Of a DNA stretch of 64,000 nucleotides, positions 33,708 to 42,065 are shown in pieces. The stretch is from contig NZ_JBOCEG010000001.1 in the NCBI RefSeq assembly GCF_050586465.1, forward strand, positions 124,001-188,000, written 5' to 3'. The notes beneath the pieces are model-generated. The model did no database searches, was not told the DNA's origin, and worked only from the letters and a program-made list of their open reading frames with translations. The translations under genes were made by a program, and so were the position numbers. This DNA is from CAJXYS01 sp913063035. GTDB taxonomy: Bacteria > Pseudomonadota > Alphaproteobacteria > Rhodobacterales > Rhodobacteraceae. The first letter of the stretch is position 1, and every line of letters starts with the position of its first letter.

Positions 33708-35786
33708 ATGAGCCGCGAGATCGTCTTCGACCCGCTCCTGGCCCTGCCGGTTCTTGCCGTTCTCGCGGCGCTGGCCTGCGTCGTGCTCGGCTTCGCCTTG
33801 TGGCGGCGCCTGGCCGGCTGGTGGCTCCGGGGGCTGGGCGCGCTCGCCGTGCTGGCGGCGCTTGCCAACCCGTCGCTCCAGGAAGAGGCGCGCGACCCGC
33901 TGACCGACATCGTGCTGGCCGTGGTGGACCGGACGGCCTCGCAGGGCATTTCGGACCGGGCCGCGCAGACCGATGCGGCGCTGGCCGAGCTGGAGCGCCG
34001 GATCGCCGCGCGCGCGAACACGGAGCTGCGCATCGCCCGTGTCGCCGACGCGCCCGAGGGCAGCGAGCGTGGCACGCTGCTGATGACAGCGCTGTCCGAG
34101 GCGCTGGCCGAGGCCCCGCGCGGGCGCATCGCCGGGGCGGTGCTGATCACCGACGGGCAGCTGCACGATCTCGACATGGCGCCCGAGATGCCGGCGCCGG
34201 TGCACGCGCTGCTGACCGGGCGCGAGGGCGACTGGGACCGGCGTCTGCAGGTGCGCAACGCGCCGGCCTTCGCGATCATCGGCGAGCCGGTCACGCTGCG
34301 GCTGCGGATCGAGAACCAGGGCGACGTGCCGGCCGATGCCGAGGGCATGGTCGAGCTCTTCGTCACCATCGACGGCGGCGAGCCCCAGAGCTTCAGCGTG
34401 CCCGTCGGCCGTGACATGGAGGTGCCGATCCGGCTGCCGCATGGCGGGATGAACGTCATCCAGTTCGAGGTGCCGGCTGCCGAGGGCGAGCTGACCGACC
34501 GCAACAACGCCGCGGTGATCTCCATCAACGGCGTGCGCGACCGGCTGCGCGTGTTGCTGGTGTCGGGCGAGCCGCATGCGGGCGAACGAACCTGGCGCAA
34601 CCTGCTGAAATCCGACAGCTCGGTCGACCTGGTGCATTTCACCATCCTGCGTCCGCCCACCAAGCAGGATGGCGTGCCGGTCAGCGAGCTGAGCCTCATC
34701 GCTTTCCCGACGCGCGAGCTTTTCCTCGAGAAGATCGACGAGTTCGACCTGATCGTCTTCGATCGCTATCGCCAGCGCGGGATCCTGCCGCCCATCTACC
34801 TCGACAATGTCCGCCGCTACGTCGAGGACGGCGGCGCCGTGCTGCTGGCGGCCGGTCCGGAATTCGCCGGGGCCGAAAGCCTCTGGCGCTCGCCGCTGGC
34901 CGAGGTCCTGCCCGGCATGCCCACCGCCCGCGTCGTCGAGCGGGGCTATACCCCCGAGGTCTCGGAGCTCGGCGCGCGTCACCCGGTGACCGCCGGGCTC
35001 GAGGATTTCGCGCCGCGCCCCGCGGCCGAGGACGGCACCCCCGGCTGGGGGCGCTGGTTCCGCCAGATCGACGTGACCGCCGAGACGGGCGACACGGTCA
35101 TGCGCGGCGCGGACGCGCGCCCGCTCCTGGTGCTCGACCGCGTCGAGGCGGGGCGCGTGGCGCTGCTGGCCTCCGACCATGCCTGGCTCTGGCATCGCGG
35201 CTACGAGGGTGGCGGGCCGCAGCTCGAACTGCTGCGCCGGCTGGCGCACTGGATGATGAAGGAGCCCGAGCTCGAGGAAGAGGCGCTGCGCGCCGAGGCA
35301 CAGGGGCAGACCATCAACATCACGCGCCGGTCGCTGGCCGAGGGCGCGCGCAGCGTCACCGTGACGACGCCCGCCGGCGAGGAGGTCGCCGTCGAGCTGA
35401 CCGAAACCGCCCCGGGCCGCTTCACCGCCAGCTACGAGGGACCCGAGACCGGTCTCTACCGGCTGGCCGACGCCGAGAAGGACGCGGTGATCGCGCTTGG
35501 CCCCGCCGCGCCGCGCGAATACGCGGAGACCATCGCCACCGGCGACAAGCTCGCCCCGGTGGTGGAGCGCCAGCGCGGCGGCATCCTGCGGCTGGAGGAC
35601 GGTTTTCCGGGGATCCGGGACGTCCGCGCGGGGCGGGTCGCGGCCGGGCGTGGCTGGGTCGGGCTGACCCCGCGCGAGGCCTATCTCACGACGGATATCC
35701 GCATCCGGCCGCTGTTGCCGGCGGTGCTGTTCCTGCTGCTCGCGGCCGCGCTCAGTCTCGGGGCCTGGCTGCGCGAGGGGCGCTAG
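33708..35786 (+). CDS. Membrane protein with VWA-like and GATase-like regions
   Basis: A 692-residue protein with two N-terminal helices (~9-30 and 38-55) and one C-terminal helix (~670-687). Between them, a VWA-like domain has IVLAVVDRTASQGIS (D74, a DxTxS variant of the MIDAS) and AGAVLITDGQ (~147); then an Ig-like segment and a region with EDGGAVLLAAGPEFAG resembling type 1 glutamine amidotransferases. The fourth gene of the MoxR operon, 1 base after the BatA/DUF4159 stop. It likely forms a complex with that protein; specific function not known. Confidence 0.82.
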   Translation: MSREIVFDPLLALPVLAVLAALACVVLGFALWRRLAGWWLRGLGALAVLAALANPSLQEEARDPLTDIVLAVVDRTASQGISDRAAQTDAALAELERRIAARANTELRIARVADAPEGSERGTLLMTALSEALAEAPRGRIAGAVLITDGQLHDLDMAPEMPAPVHALLTGREGDWDRRLQVRNAPAFAIIGEPVTLRLRIENQGDVPADAEGMVELFVTIDGGEPQSFSVPVGRDMEVPIRLPHGGMNVIQFEVPAAEGELTDRNNAAVISINGVRDRLRVLLVSGEPHAGERTWRNLLKSDSSVDLVHFTILRPPTKQDGVPVSELSLIAFPTRELFLEKIDEFDLIVFDRYRQRGILPPIYLDNVRRYVEDGGAVLLAAGPEFAGAESLWRSPLAEVLPGMPTARVVERGYTPEVSELGARHPVTAGLEDFAPRPAAEDGTPGWGRWFRQIDVTAETGDTVMRGADARPLLVLDRVEAGRVALLASDHAWLWHRGYEGGGPQLELLRRLAHWMMKEPELEEEALRAEAQGQTINITRRSLAEGARSVTVTTPAGEEVAVELTETAPGRFTASYEGPETGLYRLADAEKDAVIALGPAAPREYAETIATGDKLAPVVERQRGGILRLEDGFPGIRDVRAGRVAAGRGWVGLTPREAYLTTDIRIRPLLPAVLFLLLAAALSLGAWLREGR

Positions 35787-35795
35787 CGGCGGCGG

Positions 35796-36494
35796 TCAGG
35801 TCGTATCGCCCAGAAGGATCGTGCGCGACCGCGACCGGAACTCGCGGCGGTAAAGCACGAGAAACGCCGCGAGCGTGGCCAGGATGAGCGGGATCGCCCC
35901 GAGCAGCCAGGCCAGCGCGGCCAGCGCGAAATAGACCGATCGCAGACCGCGGTTGAAGCTGCGCGACGCGGTGATGTTCAGCTCGGCCGCCTGCGCGGCA
36001 CGGGGCGCGGCCTGCGGATCGTCGGGCTCGTTCGGGATCGAGGCCATGACGACCGCGCAATAGCCGAAGAGCCGGTGCGACCAGACGAATTTCAGGAAGG
36101 CGGACGCCACCAGCAGCAGCGCGAGCAGGATCTTGATTTCCCAGACGACCTCCGGCGCGCTGTCGAGCGTCAGGTCCCGGGCCACGCCGCGAAGCCGCTC
36201 GGTATTGCCGAGCAGCGCGAGGCCGCCGCCGATCGCGATCATGCAGGCGGAGGCGAAGAAGGTCGTGCCCTGCCGGAGCGTGGACAGGATGTTGGCGTCG
36301 AAGATCCGCGGCTGACGGGTGAGGAATTCGCGCATCCAGTCCCGCCGGTAGCGCCGCATCAGCGCCGAGGTCGAGGGGCGGGTCTGCGACTCGCGCTCGA
36401 TCATCAGCCCGATCCCGAGCCATGCGGCGAACAACAGCCCGACGGCGATGCCGTCGAGCACCGAGAAAAGCGTGAGGCGCGCGAGAAGATCCAT
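35796..36494 (-). CDS. DUF599 family membrane protein
   Basis: A 232-residue membrane protein of DUF599, with about four helices: residues ~12-32, ~75-95, ~115-135 (WEIKILLALLLVASAFLKFVW) and ~185-210. The family pattern includes RRYRRDWMREFLTR and NRGLRSVYFALAALAWLLG. Function unknown. Convergent with the MoxR operon and divergent from glcD, sharing the 84-base control region that holds the glcD operator. Confidence 0.85.
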   Translation of the reverse strand: MDLLARLTLFSVLDGIAVGLLFAAWLGIGLMIERESQTRPSTSALMRRYRRDWMREFLTRQPRIFDANILSTLRQGTTFFASACMIAIGGGLALLGNTERLRGVARDLTLDSAPEVVWEIKILLALLLVASAFLKFVWSHRLFGYCAVVMASIPNEPDDPQAAPRAAQAAELNITASRSFNRGLRSVYFALAALAWLLGAIPLILATLAAFLVLYRREFRSRSRTILLGDTT

Positions 36495-36523
36495 GCCGTT
36501 ACGGTATATGCCGGAGATTTTCC

Positions 36524-36559
36524 TTGCATAGGTCAAAATTGGTAATATGATTTTACCAA
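36524..36559 (+). promoter_or_regulatory. glcDEF promoter with overlapping GntR-type operator
   Basis: TTGCAT (36524-36529), 16-base spacer, TATGAT (36546-36551). The -10 box lies inside the spacer of a perfect 7-7-7 dyad TTGGTAA (36539-36545) / TTACCAA (36553-36559). A bound dimer would cover the -10 and block initiation. The 21 bases match the promoter of the GntR gene (13628-13608, minus) at 17 positions. Confidence 0.7.
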
Positions 36560-36578
36560 ATACGAAGGAAACGCGCCC

Positions 36579-38024
36579 ATGGAGATGCCCGCCCCCGACG
36601 CCGCGATCCTGTCGCGGAAGGACAAGATCATCGCCCGGCTGGCCAAGGAGCTGCCGGCCGACGCGCTGATCCACGATCCCGCGGAAACGCGCGCCTATGA
36701 ATGCGACGCGCTCACCGCCTATCGCTGCCCGCCCCTGGCGGTGGTGCTGCCGGCCTCCACCGGGGAGGTGTCGGCGGTGCTGCGCATCTGCCACGAGGAA
36801 CGCGTGCCGGTCGTCCCGCGCGGCGCCGGCACCTCGCTGGCCGGGGGCGCGCTGCCGACGGCCGACAGCGTGATCCTGGGCGTGGCCCGCATGAACGACG
36901 TGCTCGAGACCGACTACGCGAACCGGTTCATCCGTGTCCAGACCGGGCGCACCAATCTTTCGGTCACCGGCGCCGTGGAGGAAGAGGGCTTCTTCTATGC
37001 CCCGGATCCGTCGAGCCAGCTGGCCTGCGCGATCGCCGGCAACATCGCGATGAACTCGGGCGGGGCGCATTGCCTGAAATACGGCGTGACGACGAACAAC
37101 CTGCTCGGCGCGACGGTGGTGCTGATGGACGGCAGCGTGGTCGAGCTTGGCGGCGCGCATCTCGATTCCGGCGGGCTGGATCTCCTGGGCGTGATCTGCG
37201 GGTCCGAGGGGCAGCTCGGCGTCGTGACCGAGGCGACGCTGCGCATCCTGCGCCAGCCCGAGGGCGCGCGCCCGCTGCTGATGGGCTTTTCCTCGAACGA
37301 GGTGGCGGGCGCCTGCGTCAGCGACATCATCAAGGCCGGGGTGCTGCCCGTGGCGATCGAGTTCATGGACCGGCCCTGCATTCGCGCCTGCGAGGATTTC
37401 GCCCATGCCGGGTATCCGGACGTCGAGGCGCTGCTGATCGTCGAGGTCGAGGGCTCGGCGGCCGAGATCGACGAACAGCTCGGGCTGATCAAGCAGATCG
37501 CCGCGACCCATAATCCCGACGAACTCCGCGAGAGCGGCTCTGCGGAGGAATCCGCGCTGATCTGGAAGGGCCGGAAATCGGCCTTCGGCGCGATGGGGCA
37601 GATCAACGACTATATCTGTCTCGACGGCACGATCCCGGTCTCGGAACTTCCGCGGGTGCTGAAGGGGATCGGCGATCTCTCGAAGGCATACGGGCTTGGC
37701 GTGGCGAATGTCTTCCACGCCGGGGACGGCAACATGCATCCCCTGATCCTGTTCGACGCGAACGCGCCGGGCGAGCTGGAAAAGGCCGAGGCGCTGGGCG
37801 CCGACATCCTGACGCTCTGCGTCGAGGCGGGCGGCTGCCTGACCGGCGAACATGGCGTCGGGGTGGAAAAGCGCGACCTGATGGCGGCGCAGTACGCGCC
37901 CGAGGACATGGAGGCGCAGATGCGGGTGAAGGACGTGTTCGACCCGGACTGGCTGCTGAACCCCGCCAAGGTCTTCCCGCTGGAGACCAGCGCCAGCCGT
38001 CGCCCTGCCATGGCCGCCGAATGA
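36579..38024 (+). CDS. glcD: Glycolate oxidase subunit GlcD (FAD-linked)
   Basis: A 481-residue FAD-binding subunit of glycolate (2-hydroxyacid) dehydrogenase, oxidising glycolate to glyoxylate. N-terminal FAD-binding-4 domain ~50-235 (VPVVPRGAGTSLAGGALP; YAPDPSSQLACAIAGNIAMNSGG split by its loop) and C-terminal FAD-oxidase domain with HAGDGNMHP (~380-388) and the GEHGVGVEKRDLM motif (~423). A GAAGGA ribosome-binding site precedes the ATG. First gene of glcDEF. D-lactate dehydrogenase is the main alternative, but the E and F partners favour glycolate. Confidence 0.94.
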   Translation: MEMPAPDAAILSRKDKIIARLAKELPADALIHDPAETRAYECDALTAYRCPPLAVVLPASTGEVSAVLRICHEERVPVVPRGAGTSLAGGALPTADSVILGVARMNDVLETDYANRFIRVQTGRTNLSVTGAVEEEGFFYAPDPSSQLACAIAGNIAMNSGGAHCLKYGVTTNNLLGATVVLMDGSVVELGGAHLDSGGLDLLGVICGSEGQLGVVTEATLRILRQPEGARPLLMGFSSNEVAGACVSDIIKAGVLPVAIEFMDRPCIRACEDFAHAGYPDVEALLIVEVEGSAAEIDEQLGLIKQIAATHNPDELRESGSAEESALIWKGRKSAFGAMGQINDYICLDGTIPVSELPRVLKGIGDLSKAYGLGVANVFHAGDGNMHPLILFDANAPGELEKAEALGADILTLCVEAGGCLTGEHGVGVEKRDLMAAQYAPEDMEAQMRVKDVFDPDWLLNPAKVFPLETSASRRPAMAAE

Positions 38025-38069
38025 CCGGGGGCGCTGCCCCCGGACCCCCGGGATACTTGGACCACTTGG
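38025..38069 (+). repeat. Intergenic hairpin-plus-tail repeat, copy 1
   Basis: Fills the whole glcD-glcE gap. A perfect 8-3-8 hairpin CCGGGGGC/GCCCCCGG (38025-38043) is followed by a C/G run and a 20-base tail (38050-38069) ending CTTGGACCACTTGG. The tail recurs with one mismatch at 53539-53558 on the other strand. Similar hairpin-tail sequences are, to my recollection, scattered through Rhodobacterales genomes. It may attenuate or stabilise mRNA between glcD and glcE. Confidence 0.65.
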
Positions 38070-38070
38070 A

Positions 38071-39201
38071 ATGATGACACCGGAAACAGAAGAGGCGCTG
38101 GCCGAGGCCGTGCGCGCGGCGCGCGACCCGTTCCGCATCCAGGGCGGGGGCACGCGTCCGGTCGGGCGCCCGGTGACCGGCGCGGCGCTCAGCACGGCGG
38201 GGCTGAGCGGCGTGCGGCTTTACGAGCCGGGCGCGCTGACCATGGTGGCCGGCGCGGGCACGCCGCTGGCCGAGATCGAGGCGGCGCTGGCCGCCGAGGG
38301 TCAGCGCCTGGCCTTCGAGCCGATGGACCATCGCGGCCTGCTGGGCACGGAGGGCACGCCCACCATCGGCGGCGCCGCGGCGGCCAATGTTTCGGGCCCG
38401 CGGCGCATCTCGGTCGGGGCCTGCCGGGATTTCCTGCTCGGCCTGCGCTTCGTCGACGGCACCGGGGCGGTGGTCAAGAATGGCGGGCGGGTGATGAAGA
38501 ACGTCACCGGCTACGACCTGGTGAAGCTCATGGCCGGGAGCCACGGCACGCTGGGCGTGTTGACGGAGGTCTCCTTCAAGGTGCTGCCGGCGCCGGCGGC
38601 CGCGGCGACGCTGACGATCCGCGGCCTGTCGGACGCGGCGGCGGTGGCCGTTCTTGCCCGCGCGTTGGGGTCGCCCTTCGAGGTGACGGGTGCGGCGCAC
38701 AGGCCCCTGGGCGCGGCGGGCGCGCCGGAGACGCTGATCCGGATCGAGGGCTTCGAAAGCTCTGTGGCCTATCGCGCGAGGCGCCTGTCGGCGTTGCTCG
38801 GCGATGCGGGCGCGGTCGCGGTGGAAACCGATCCCGACCGGGTGGCGGAGGCCTGGACCGGGGTGCGCGACGTGGCCGATTTCCACGGGCGCGCGGGCGA
38901 TGTCTGGCGGCTGTCGGTGAAGCCGGGCGACGCGCCCGCGCTGGCCGAACGGCTCGGGGCGGCGGCGCTGCTCTACGACTGGGGCGGCGGGCTCGTCTGG
39001 GCGCTGATGCCCGAGGGCACCGATGCGCGCGCGGCGCTCGGGACCTATGCGGGCCACGCCACGCTCGTCCGGGCGTCGGCGGAGACGCGGGCGCGGATCC
39101 CGCCCTTCCAGCCCGAGGTTCCGGCGCTGGCGCGGATCAGCGCGGGGCTCCGGGCCAAGTTCGACCCGAAGGGCCTGTTCAATCCCGGCCTGACGGGCTG
39201 A
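38071..39201 (+). CDS. glcE: Glycolate oxidase subunit GlcE (FAD-binding)
   Basis: A 376-residue second FAD-binding subunit. FAD loop region LAFEPMDHRGLLG..GTPTIGGAAAANVSGPRR (~75-112) and KNGGRVMKNVTGYDLVKLMAGSHGTLG split around residues 138-165. It lacks the C-terminal catalytic motifs of GlcD, as expected. Follows the hairpin repeat. A second Met directly follows the first; either could start. Confidence 0.92.
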   Translation: MMTPETEEALAEAVRAARDPFRIQGGGTRPVGRPVTGAALSTAGLSGVRLYEPGALTMVAGAGTPLAEIEAALAAEGQRLAFEPMDHRGLLGTEGTPTIGGAAAANVSGPRRISVGACRDFLLGLRFVDGTGAVVKNGGRVMKNVTGYDLVKLMAGSHGTLGVLTEVSFKVLPAPAAAATLTIRGLSDAAAVAVLARALGSPFEVTGAAHRPLGAAGAPETLIRIEGFESSVAYRARRLSALLGDAGAVAVETDPDRVAEAWTGVRDVADFHGRAGDVWRLSVKPGDAPALAERLGAAALLYDWGGGLVWALMPEGTDARAALGTYAGHATLVRASAETRARIPPFQPEVPALARISAGLRAKFDPKGLFNPGLTG

Positions 39202-39213
39202 GGCGGAGGCGAG

Positions 39214-40497
39214 ATGCAGACGAACTTTACCCCCGAACAGCTGGCGGATGCCGCCACCGCGCGGTCCAACGAGATCCTGCGGGCCTGCGTGCATTGCGGG
39301 TTCTGCACGGCGACCTGCCCGACCTACCAGGTGCTGGGCGACGAACTCGACAGCCCGCGCGGGCGGATCTACCTGATCAAGGACATGCTCGAGAAGGGGC
39401 GGCCCGCTGACGAGAAGACGGTCAAGCATATCGATCGCTGTCTCAGCTGCCTGGCCTGCATGACCACCTGCCCGTCGGGCGTCCATTACATGCACCTGGT
39501 CGATCATGCCCGGGAATACATAGAACAGACCTACAGGCGCCCCTGGCGCGAACGCGCGCTGCGCTGGATGCTGGCCCGCATCCTGCCCCATCCGACCCGG
39601 TTCCGCCTCGCGCTGCTGGGCGCGAAGATCGGGCGGCCCTTCGCCTTCCTGATGCCGGATGCACGGCTGAAGGCGATGCTGGAAATGGCCCCGAAAACGA
39701 TCCCGCCGGTCAGCCGCAACGACGATCCGCAGGTCTTCCCCGCCGAAGGCCCGCGCAAGAAGCGCGTGGCGCTGATGACGGGCTGCGCGCAGCGCGCGCT
39801 CAACACCGATATCAACGACGCGACGATCCGGCTGCTGACCCGGCTGGGCTGCGAGGTCGTGGTGGCCGAAGGGCAGGGCTGCTGCGGCGCGCTGACCCAC
39901 CACATGGGAAAGACCGGCGAGAGCCATGCGAGCGCGGCGCGGAACATCCGCGCCTGGAACCGCGAGATGCAGGGCGAGGGGCTCGACGCGGTGGTGATCA
40001 ACACCAGCGGCTGCGGCACCACCGTCAAGGATTACGGGCACATGTTCCGCGATGAGGCCCTGGCCGCGGAGGCGCGGGCGGTATCGGAGATCGCGATGGA
40101 CGTGACCGAACTGCTGGCGACCCTCGATCTGCCGGCGGAGGGCGCGTCCCCGATGCGCGTGGCCTATCACGCGGCCTGTTCGCTCCAGCACGGCCAGAAA
40201 ATCACCGCCGCGCCGAAGACCCTTCTGAAAGCCGCCGGGTTCGAGGTGGTGGAACCGGCGGACAGCCATCTTTGCTGCGGCAGCGCGGGCACCTACAACC
40301 TGATGCAGCCCGAGATCTCCAAGCAGCTCAAGGCCCGCAAGGTGCGGACGCTGGAGGCGAAGGCCCCCGAGGTCATCGCCGCGGGCAATATCGGCTGCAT
40401 GATGCAGATCGGCGGCGGCACCGCGATCCCCGTGGTGCACACGGTCGAATTGCTGGACTGGGCCACGGGCGGGCCGCGCCCGCCGGCGCTCGGCTGA
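39214..40497 (+). CDS. glcF: Glycolate oxidase iron-sulfur subunit GlcF
   Basis: A 427-residue protein with two 4Fe-4S clusters (C25-C28-C31-C35 and C76-C79-C82-C86, each CxxCxxCxxxCP) and two CCG domains (GQGCCGALTHHMG ~ residue 225, HLCCGSAGTYNL ~ 352). It passes electrons from the flavin subunits to the quinone pool at the membrane. A GGCGGAGG ribosome-binding site 6 bases upstream. Last gene of the operon; a small stem (40499-40515) follows its stop without a T tract. Confidence 0.95.
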   Translation: MQTNFTPEQLADAATARSNEILRACVHCGFCTATCPTYQVLGDELDSPRGRIYLIKDMLEKGRPADEKTVKHIDRCLSCLACMTTCPSGVHYMHLVDHAREYIEQTYRRPWRERALRWMLARILPHPTRFRLALLGAKIGRPFAFLMPDARLKAMLEMAPKTIPPVSRNDDPQVFPAEGPRKKRVALMTGCAQRALNTDINDATIRLLTRLGCEVVVAEGQGCCGALTHHMGKTGESHASAARNIRAWNREMQGEGLDAVVINTSGCGTTVKDYGHMFRDEALAAEARAVSEIAMDVTELLATLDLPAEGASPMRVAYHAACSLQHGQKITAAPKTLLKAAGFEVVEPADSHLCCGSAGTYNLMQPEISKQLKARKVRTLEAKAPEVIAAGNIGCMMQIGGGTAIPVVHTVELLDWATGGPRPPALG

Positions 40498-40585
40498 TCC
40501 AAGCTTTCCGCTTGGTCGCCATAATGTCGCCAAACCGCGGGGCTATCCCGGCCAGCACCCAATAGCCGGTGAAGAGGTCCGAGGA

Positions 40586-41371
40586 ATGCGCCTTATCGCG
40601 CTGCTTATCGTTTCGATCTGGGTTTATGTCGCCGTCGGCCCGGTCAACAGCACCGACGCCGCCAGCCTGACGACCCTCGATACCGCGGACCGGAGCCGCG
40701 GCTGGGAGGGCGTGGGCCGCGTGAACCTTGACGGGGCGGGGTTCTGCACCGGAACGCTGATTTCGCCCGAGCTGGTGCTGACCGCGGCGCATTGCATGTA
40801 TGACAGGCAGTCCGGGGACCGGATCGCGGACAGCCGGGTCGCGTTCCTGGCCGGATGGCGGAACGGCGAGGCCGCCGCCCAGCGGCGGGCGCGCCAGGTC
40901 GTGATCCATCCCGACTACGTCTATGCCGGCCATAACCGGATCGATCGGGCCGCCCGGGATCTCGCCGTCATCCAGCTCGACCGCCCGATCGCCGCGGAGG
41001 GCGTGCCGCCCTTCAGCGCCGGGCGCGCGCCGGAGATCGGCGACAGCGTCGAGCTGGTCTCCTATGCCATGAACCGCGACAACGCGCTGTCGCTCGAGAA
41101 GCAGTGCCATGTTCTGGGCAAGGATCCGGGCGTCCTGGTCCTGTCCTGCGACGTCGATTTCGGCTCTTCGGGCGCGCCGGTCTTCATCGAGACCGACGGC
41201 ATGCCGCGGATCGTGTCGGTCGTCTCGGCCAAGGCCCGGTGGCGCGAGCGCAAGGTGGCGCTGGGCACGGCGCTGCCGGAGCCGCTCCAGGAGGTGCTGC
41301 GCGCGCTCGAGACGAAGGCGACCCGGCCGCAGAACGTGCGCCCCGTCTCCGGCACCGCGCAGGAGCCCTGA
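40586..41371 (+). CDS. Secreted trypsin-like serine protease
   Basis: A 261-residue S1-family protease. The N-terminal hydrophobic stretch (3-20) is a signal peptide or anchor. The catalytic triad is readable: H69 (LTAAHC, with the C54-C70 disulfide pattern), D125 (ARDLAVIQL) and S195 (FGSSGAPVF). The GSSGAP nucleophile elbow replaces the standard GDSGGP, as in other bacterial trypsin-like proteases. Expected in the periplasm or outside the cell. A GAGGTCCGAGGA leader supports the start. Confidence 0.88.
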   Translation: MRLIALLIVSIWVYVAVGPVNSTDAASLTTLDTADRSRGWEGVGRVNLDGAGFCTGTLISPELVLTAAHCMYDRQSGDRIADSRVAFLAGWRNGEAAAQRRARQVVIHPDYVYAGHNRIDRAARDLAVIQLDRPIAAEGVPPFSAGRAPEIGDSVELVSYAMNRDNALSLEKQCHVLGKDPGVLVLSCDVDFGSSGAPVFIETDGMPRIVSVVSAKARWRERKVALGTALPEPLQEVLRALETKATRPQNVRPVSGTAQEP

Positions 41372-41376
41372 GACCT

Positions 41377-41405
41377 CTTGAAAGCCGCGCCGCGCGCGCC
41401 CAAAT
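41377..41405 (+). promoter_or_regulatory. Candidate sigma-32 (RpoH) promoter of hsp20
   Basis: CTTGAAA (41377-41383), 15-base GC spacer, CCCAAAT (41399-41405) fits the heat-shock consensus CTTGAAA / CCCCATNT with small deviations. The predicted start is near 41412, about 90 bases ahead of hsp20, leaving a fairly long leader that includes a CCCTGCC-TTC-GGGAGGG-type imperfect hairpin before the AGGAGG site at 41491-41496. Confidence 0.55.
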
Positions 41406-41504
41406 CAGCCTCGTCCGGACGCCGGAAACCGGGTCCGGGCGGCTGATTGGCCCTGCCTTCGGGAGGGTCGCATCGACAGACATCGCTCAAAGGAGGATGA
41501 CGTT

Positions 41505-41981
41505 ATGCGTACATTCGATCTGTCCCCGCTCTACCGGTCCACCGTCGGGTTCGACCAGTTCGCTGATCTGCTGGACCGCGTGCTTTCCCAGGATATCGGC
41601 CAGACCGGCTATCCGCCCTTCAACATCGAGAAAACCGCCGATGACGCCTACCGCATTTCCGTGGCGGTGGCCGGGTTCTCGGATGACGACCTTTCGGTCG
41701 AGGTTCGCGAGAACGCGCTGATCGTGTCGGCCCGCAAGGCCGAGACCGAGCAAGACCGCGACCGCACCTTCCTGCATCGCGGGATCGCGACGCGGGCCTT
41801 CGAGAAGCGGTTCCAGCTGGCCGACCACGTCAGGGTGACCGGTGCCGTCCATGAAAACGGCATGCTGCACATCGATCTGCAGCGCGAGGTGCCCGAGGCG
41901 CTGAAGCCGCGCCGGATCCAGATCGCCAGCGGCGACGGGGTGTCGGCCGGAGCGCTGGAACAGGACAAGGCCGAGGCCTGA
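41505..41981 (+). CDS. Small heat-shock protein (Hsp20/IbpA type)
   Basis: A 158-residue alpha-crystallin-domain chaperone that holds unfolding proteins. MRTFDLSPLYRSTVGFDQFADLLD and YPPFNIEKTADDAYRISVAVAGF are typical of the class A rhizobial/IbpA sHsps; the crystallin domain spans ~35-130 with the RTFLHRGIATRAFEKRFQLAD segment, and a short C-terminal tail with RRIQI (IxI-like) assembly motif follows. A perfect AGGAGG lies 8 bases upstream, and an RpoH-like promoter ahead of that. Confidence 0.95.
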   Translation: MRTFDLSPLYRSTVGFDQFADLLDRVLSQDIGQTGYPPFNIEKTADDAYRISVAVAGFSDDDLSVEVRENALIVSARKAETEQDRDRTFLHRGIATRAFEKRFQLADHVRVTGAVHENGMLHIDLQREVPEALKPRRIQIASGDGVSAGALEQDKAEA

Positions 41982-42027
41982 AAAACGGCGAAAGCGCGCG
42001 GGGGGACCCGCGCGCCCTGACGCCCGG

Positions 42028-42060
42028 GGCTCCCGCAGTGCTGCGGGAGCCTTCGCGTTT
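42028..42060 (+). terminator. Intrinsic terminator after hsp20
   Basis: An 11-bp perfect stem GGCTCCCGCAG/CTGCGGGAGCC (42028-42038 with 42041-42051), realistically closing on a 4-base loop, then TTCGCGTTT. It lies 46 bases after the hsp20 stop, and the convergent phytase-like gene ends 6 bases beyond. Confidence 0.75.
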
Positions 42061-42065
42061 CCGGC

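Noticed and set aside
30908..34699. Very long open frame (over 1200 codons) antisense to the DUF58/BatA/VWA genes
   Set aside because: Stop codons are rare in alternative frames at this GC content; the translation is Arg/Gly/Pro-rich with no family pattern, while the plus-strand genes have clear motifs and overlaps.
37603..40533. 976-codon antisense frame across glcD-glcF
   Set aside because: No recognisable domain; GlcDEF motifs are intact on the plus strand.
41412..41504. ROSE-type RNA thermometer
   Set aside because: The conserved UUGCU-type segment that pairs with the Shine-Dalgarno in ROSE elements was not found; only a generic leader is claimed.
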